NCBI GenBank assembly: GCA_017437965.1
Contig: JAFRWN010000149.1
Coordinates: 1-64,000, forward strand
Direction: 5' to 3'
Source of the DNA: Lachnospiraceae bacterium
GTDB lineage: Bacteria; Bacillota; Clostridia; Lachnospirales; Lachnospiraceae
DNA: 64,000 bases
Positions 60,252 to 64,000 of the stretch are shown piece by piece; position 1 is the first letter of the stretch; each line of letters opens with the position of its first letter. The position numbers and the translations under genes are program-made. The notes below the pieces were generated by a model that saw nothing but the letters and a program-made list of their open reading frames with translations, was not told the DNA's origin and made no database searches.

Positions 60252-62123
60252 TCAGTTTATGGCCCCGACCGGGCAGACCTTTGCACAAAGCCCGCAGCCG
60301 GTACAGAACGAAGCATCGACCTCAACTCTGCCGTTCTTTATGAAAAGGGCCGGACATCCGATTTCTTTGATGCACTTTTTGCAGTTTATGCACCTGACCG
60401 GATCGATGGCGCATTTTTTACTGCTTTTTACTATCGCTATGCAAGGCGATCTAAAGATGATTGCCTTAACGCCAGGAAGCGCACTGATTCTTTTCACTGT
60501 CTCAACCGATCTGTCAAGGTCAAGAGGATCAACGGTTTCAACCGCAGTCACTCCGATACCTTCAAGTATCTTTTTCGGATCGATCTTTGCTACAACCTCG
60601 CCCATCATGGTCTTTCCGGTTCCGGGATGGGGCTGGTGCCCGGTCATCGCGGTCGTGGAATTGTCAAGTATGATAAGGGTCATGTCAGCCTGGTTGTAGA
60701 CCGCATTCACTACTCCTGTTATCGCAGAGGCAAAGAATGTGGAATCACCCACAAAGGCAAAGCAGGTCGTGTCCGGCTCTATCCTTCCGATGCCCTGGGC
60801 GATATTTACACCCGCGCCCATACAGAGGCAGGTATCGACCATGTCAAGCGGCATTGCGTTTCCGAGGGTATAACAGCCGATATCTCCTCCGAAGAAGGCT
60901 TTCTTTCCCTTCATTGCCTGCTTTACGGCGTAAAAGGAAGCCCTGTGAGGGCAGCCCGCACAAAGGACGGGCGGACGGACGGGAAGGTCGGGAACCGGAA
61001 TGGTTTCGGAGACTGCCTGGTCCTTTGTGTCTTCTTTTATAACATCATCCTTTTCGTCTCCCAGCACAAACTCACGCAGCTTTTCCTTTATTATATCCCT
61101 TGTGTTCTCACCCGCTGCCGGCATATGGTGGCTTAATTTACCGTAAATCTTAGTAGAAAGATTGTATTTACCGCAGACATAGGTAAGATTTTTCTCAATT
61201 ACAGGGTCAAGCTCCTCGAAAACCAACACCTCGTCGAGGTTTTCAAGAAATTCCTTTGCCAGAGCCTCGGGAAAAGGAAATGGTGTGGATATTTTTAGGA
61301 GTTCAAGCCCGTTTCCAAGTTCCTCTTCTTCAGAAATCAGAGCAATTTCCTCCTCGGCATAGGCAAAGCTGATGCCTCCCGCTGCCACGCCTTTTCTCTT
61401 TAGTTCCGGATCCGGCTCCACAGGCACCTTGAACCCACATATATAATTCTTGTCATAATCTGAGAAAAGGTTCGCAAGCTTTTCGTTTCTTTCCTCGATT
61501 TTTCCGTGATTTGCAAAGGAAAGCCTCGGGAAGATCACCCATCTCTTACTGTCCTTCACAAACCCTTCCGGCTTATTTACATAATATTCGCCCTCATCCT
61601 TTATCTCAAGGCTTGCATAACCATGGCAGACCCTGGTCGTAGGGCGCAGAAAAACAGGAGTGCCGTATTTTTCCGAAAGGTCAAAGGCCTCCTGTATCAT
61701 TTCATATGCTTCCTCCGCCGACGAAGGATCAAAGCAGGGCAGCTTTGAAAATGCCGCAAAGCTTCTTGTGTCCTGCTCGGTCTGGGATGAAATCGGGCCG
61801 GGATCGTCTGCCACAAGCACGACCATTCCACCCTTTACGCCTACATATTCAAGGCTCATAAGAGGATCCGCGGCAACATTTAATCCGACCTGCTTCATGG
61901 TAACGAGTGCCCTCGCACCCGAATATGCGGCACCTGCAGCCATTTCAAGCGCAGCCTTTTCGTTTACCGACCACTCAACATAGGTATTCTCATTCCTTCT
62001 TTTTGCAACGGTTTCAAGCACCTCCGAAGAAGGAGTGCCCGGGTAGCCGCAGACCACATTTACGCCCGCAGCGAGTGCTCCCATTGCAATTGCCTCGTTT
62101 CCCATCAAAAATTCATTATGCAT
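60252..62123 (-). CDS. iorA: Indolepyruvate ferredoxin oxidoreductase, alpha subunit
   Basis: 623 aa. N-terminal pyrimidine-binding domain (MGNEAIAMGALAAGVNVV, GYPGTPSSE), the ThDP-binding domain with GDSTFFASAITG, ILDNSTTAMTGHQPHPG, and two C-terminal [4Fe-4S] motifs (CINCKKC...CP and CTGCGLCAKVCP). With IorB it oxidises indole-, phenyl- and hydroxyphenyl-pyruvate. The start codon has no strong ribosome site. It lies 25 nt after the GGDEF gene. Confidence 0.95.
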   Translation of the reverse strand: MHNEFLMGNEAIAMGALAAGVNVVCGYPGTPSSEVLETVAKRRNENTYVEWSVNEKAALEMAAGAAYSGARALVTMKQVGLNVAADPLMSLEYVGVKGGMVVLVADDPGPISSQTEQDTRSFAAFSKLPCFDPSSAEEAYEMIQEAFDLSEKYGTPVFLRPTTRVCHGYASLEIKDEGEYYVNKPEGFVKDSKRWVIFPRLSFANHGKIEERNEKLANLFSDYDKNYICGFKVPVEPDPELKRKGVAAGGISFAYAEEEIALISEEEELGNGLELLKISTPFPFPEALAKEFLENLDEVLVFEELDPVIEKNLTYVCGKYNLSTKIYGKLSHHMPAAGENTRDIIKEKLREFVLGDEKDDVIKEDTKDQAVSETIPVPDLPVRPPVLCAGCPHRASFYAVKQAMKGKKAFFGGDIGCYTLGNAMPLDMVDTCLCMGAGVNIAQGIGRIEPDTTCFAFVGDSTFFASAITGVVNAVYNQADMTLIILDNSTTAMTGHQPHPGTGKTMMGEVVAKIDPKKILEGIGVTAVETVDPLDLDRSVETVKRISALPGVKAIIFRSPCIAIVKSSKKCAIDPVRCINCKKCIKEIGCPALFIKNGRVEVDASFCTGCGLCAKVCPVGAIN

Positions 62124-62148
62124 TATTTCGTTTATTACCAGTCCTTAA

Positions 62149-64000
62149 TCAGTATAGTCTTTTTCTTGCACTCTTCTTTATGTACATGATTTCATCGGCG
62201 TCCTTAAGAAGCTTTCCAAGCTCGGCGCCCTCGCTTAGAGGCTTCATCACAAAGCCCACGCTCGCGCTGATGGGATAGAACTTGTCTGCCGCGCTTGTAA
62301 TCTCGTCCAGCTTTTTTTCAAAAGCCGCGCTTCTCTTTTCCGGCTCGTCGCTATCATATTTTCCTATGCCTATAACATAGAACTCGTCACCGCCCGCTCT
62401 AACGGCGATCTCGCCGGGCTTTGTCACGAACTTGAGAGCCTCTGCAATGCTCTTCAGGCTGAAGTCGCCCTCTTCATGACCGTAGGTATCGTTTATCTTT
62501 TTAAGATAATCCATGTCGGCAACGCCCACGAGAAGCGAATCCGCAGCATCAGCATTTTTAAACCTCTCATCATAAAGCTCATACATTCCGCGGCGGTTAT
62601 AAAGCCCCGTCATCTCATCGACAAGCGACATGATCGCCAGCTTGTTCCTTGCGCTTACCATTTCAAGAGCGTTGTTTACAAAACGCAGCCAGTTGCGGTA
62701 TACAAGGTTTATCAGGAAATCGCAGTCTATGTCCCTGACAAGCACGGCATAGCCGAAATTTTTGGTGTTATAATGAACGGTCGAAAAATAGTACAGCCCG
62801 GCCTTTTCCCTTTCCTCGTAAAGAGCCGGAAGCATCAGGCTAGTGTCAAACAGGAAGCTGTTGCGGTATTCTCCGAAATTAAGCGTGCCTCTTCTGCTCG
62901 AAGCGGTTGCAAGCCTCATTTTCTCCGGAAAACCCCCGTCCTGTTCACCCGGATTTTCAAGCCAGTCATCCCTCAGGCAAAGGTAAAACTCGCGGTACGG
63001 CATGTGGAAATATGAATTCTGCCATATATAGTAAATACATTGCTCGGGTGTCTCTGCGCCCGTAAACTGCTCCATTACGTAGCTTTCCATCAGAAGACCG
63101 ATGTCGCTGCCGTTGTCGACGAGTTCGGGCGTATAGTTACGCTTGGTAAAATACAGCGAGCTCTTGAACGCCGCAAAAGAAAATTTAATATCGGTCATAC
63201 AGCCGCAGCTCATTCCTCTGTGCATCCTCTGAAGCGCGTCATCCGGCATTGGGATGATCTCCTTTTCCGGATCCATCTGCCCTGCAAGATAATCCACAGC
63301 ATCGGCTGAAGCCTTTAAATAGTTCGATTCATATGAAGTCAGGGAAATCTCATGCAGCGCGGCTTCGTCGGTTCCCTCAAAGCCTATCACAATAAGATCC
63401 TCAGGTATCCTGACACCATTTGCCGTCATCCTCTCGATGAGGCCGAGACCCATGTGGTCGCTGGCGCAGATGACCGCCTCGGGCATTTCACGCCTGCCCT
63501 GCAGTATTTCATCCGCGAGCTCCTCACCGCTCGAATACCAGAAATTTCCGTAACATATATCCTTATCGCCGATTTCGATTCCGTGCCTGCCTATCTCATC
63601 CTTAAAAATCTCGAGACGGTGCTCGGCAACTTCATTTCCCTTATGTCCGGTAAGAATCAGTATCTTTCTCTTTCCGTGCACCTCAATTACATGGCGGCAC
63701 ATTTCACGAAGTATTTCGTCATTGCTGCTCTTGATGCATTTATAATCCTTGAAATTTACTCCGAGGCACACCACCGGACCGTGTTCCGAGCCTTCAAGCC
63801 TGTCCCCTACAATGCTTTTAAGCTCATGCGTCGGATCCTCTTCGAGCGATACCATGTCAAGAAGTATCCCGTCAAAAGCCCCGTAATTTATCAATTCATA
63901 TATTTTTCTGTCACCCAGATGGTATTCCTTTACATAATTCTGAGGGTGTGTCATTGCTGAAAAAACACAAAGGTCATAGTCATACTTTTCGCACTGAGCC
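62149..64000 (-). CDS. LacI-type sensor domain + GGDEF diguanylate cyclase (5' end outside window)
   Basis: The reading frame stays open to the right edge, and the codons before the first Met at 63954 read as LacI-like sequence (CEKYDYDLCVFSA), so the start lies outside the window. A periplasmic-binding-protein/LacI-like ligand domain spans the visible N-terminal 270 residues (PEAVICASDHMGLGL, IPEDLIVIGFEGTDEA), then a linker and a GGDEF domain with LVDEMTGLYNRRGMYE and RAGGDEFYVIG. No membrane helix is visible. It should make cyclic di-GMP, perhaps in response to a sugar-like ligand. No allosteric RxxD site precedes GGDEF. Confidence 0.9.
   Translation of the reverse strand, partial: AQCEKYDYDLCVFSAMTHPQNYVKEYHLGDRKIYELINYGAFDGILLDMVSLEEDPTHELKSIVGDRLEGSEHGPVVCLGVNFKDYKCIKSSNDEILREMCRHVIEVHGKRKILILTGHKGNEVAEHRLEIFKDEIGRHGIEIGDKDICYGNFWYSSGEELADEILQGRREMPEAVICASDHMGLGLIERMTANGVRIPEDLIVIGFEGTDEAALHEISLTSYESNYLKASADAVDYLAGQMDPEKEIIPMPDDALQRMHRGMSCGCMTDIKFSFAAFKSSLYFTKRNYTPELVDNGSDIGLLMESYVMEQFTGAETPEQCIYYIWQNSYFHMPYREFYLCLRDDWLENPGEQDGGFPEKMRLATASSRRGTLNFGEYRNSFLFDTSLMLPALYEEREKAGLYYFSTVHYNTKNFGYAVLVRDIDCDFLINLVYRNWLRFVNNALEMVSARNKLAIMSLVDEMTGLYNRRGMYELYDERFKNADAADSLLVGVADMDYLKKINDTYGHEEGDFSLKSIAEALKFVTKPGEIAVRAGGDEFYVIGIGKYDSDEPEKRSAAFEKKLDEITSAADKFYPISASVGFVMKPLSEGAELGKLLKDADEIMYIKKSARKRLY

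Noticed and set aside
60627..61136. Long plus-strand open frame inside iorA
   Set aside because: It is the opposite strand of a well-supported enzyme gene, with no ribosome site and no recognisable domain. Similar antisense frames over the 784-aa gene, epsC and the GGDEF gene were left out for the same reason.

Overview
The window looks like part of the chromosome of an anaerobic, low-to-mid GC Firmicute, most likely a Lachnospiraceae member of the Butyrivibrio/Pseudobutyrivibrio type. This rests on the dnaX-ybaB-recR order, a surface-anchored GH9 cellulase, HelD, a LoaP-type NusG paralogue, CIRCE control of htpG, indolepyruvate ferredoxin oxidoreductase, many EAL/GGDEF proteins and consensus sigma-A promoters. 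The genus is inference. The left edge holds the 5' end of a 16S rRNA gene leaving the window on the minus strand. Almost all genes are on the minus strand; only a MocR regulator, the cellulase and a HigBA-like pair are on the plus strand.

Layout: 1-2704, rRNA start and promoter, then a large lysine-rich orphan protein. 2856-14836, a long minus-strand run (transglutaminase protein, EAL/beta-helix protein, HelD, serine acetyltransferase, rhomboid protease, small orphan, dnaX, ybaB, recR, DUF5711-like protein) ending in a palindromic repeat that looks like a terminator. 14976-20079, plus-strand MocR regulator, cellulase and toxin-antitoxin pair. 20165-25688, SGNH-hydrolase lipoprotein, M24 aminopeptidase, aquaporin and nicotinate phosphoribosyltransferase, three of them with visible promoters.

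25922-43185 is the most striking part: one 17-kb, tightly spaced minus-strand operon. In transcription order it encodes an EssC-type FtsK/SpoIIIE ATPase with FHA domain, a YukD/EsaB ubiquitin-like protein, two canonical WXG100 proteins, two divergent WXG100-like proteins, a predicted secreted C39-like cysteine peptidase with a long helical N-terminus, an FHA protein, two PP2C phosphatases, a zinc-ribbon FHA protein, and two transmembrane Ser/Thr kinases. One kinase carries an ectodomain resembling an ABC-transporter solute-binding protein; the other carries four PASTA and seven InlB-type repeats. I read this as a type VIIb-like secretion system wired to its own eukaryotic-like phospho-signalling circuit and surface sensors. 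No EsaA, EssA or transmembrane EssB is present in the window.

43584-48050 holds an AgrA-like LytTR regulator, a short GHKL kinase, two paralogous polytopic proteins with degenerate kinase ends, and a RelE/AbrB toxin-antitoxin pair. 48194-53658 holds htpG with a CIRCE element, a HTH/AAA-ATPase/nuclease-like fusion preceded by a helically phased ATTTCG repeat array, and a lipoprotein. 53763-64000 holds glmS, a LoaP-like antiterminator, a phenylacetate-CoA ligase family gene, iorB and iorA (aryl-pyruvate oxidation) separated by small membrane-protein genes, and the 3' part of a LacI-sensor/GGDEF gene that runs off the right edge.
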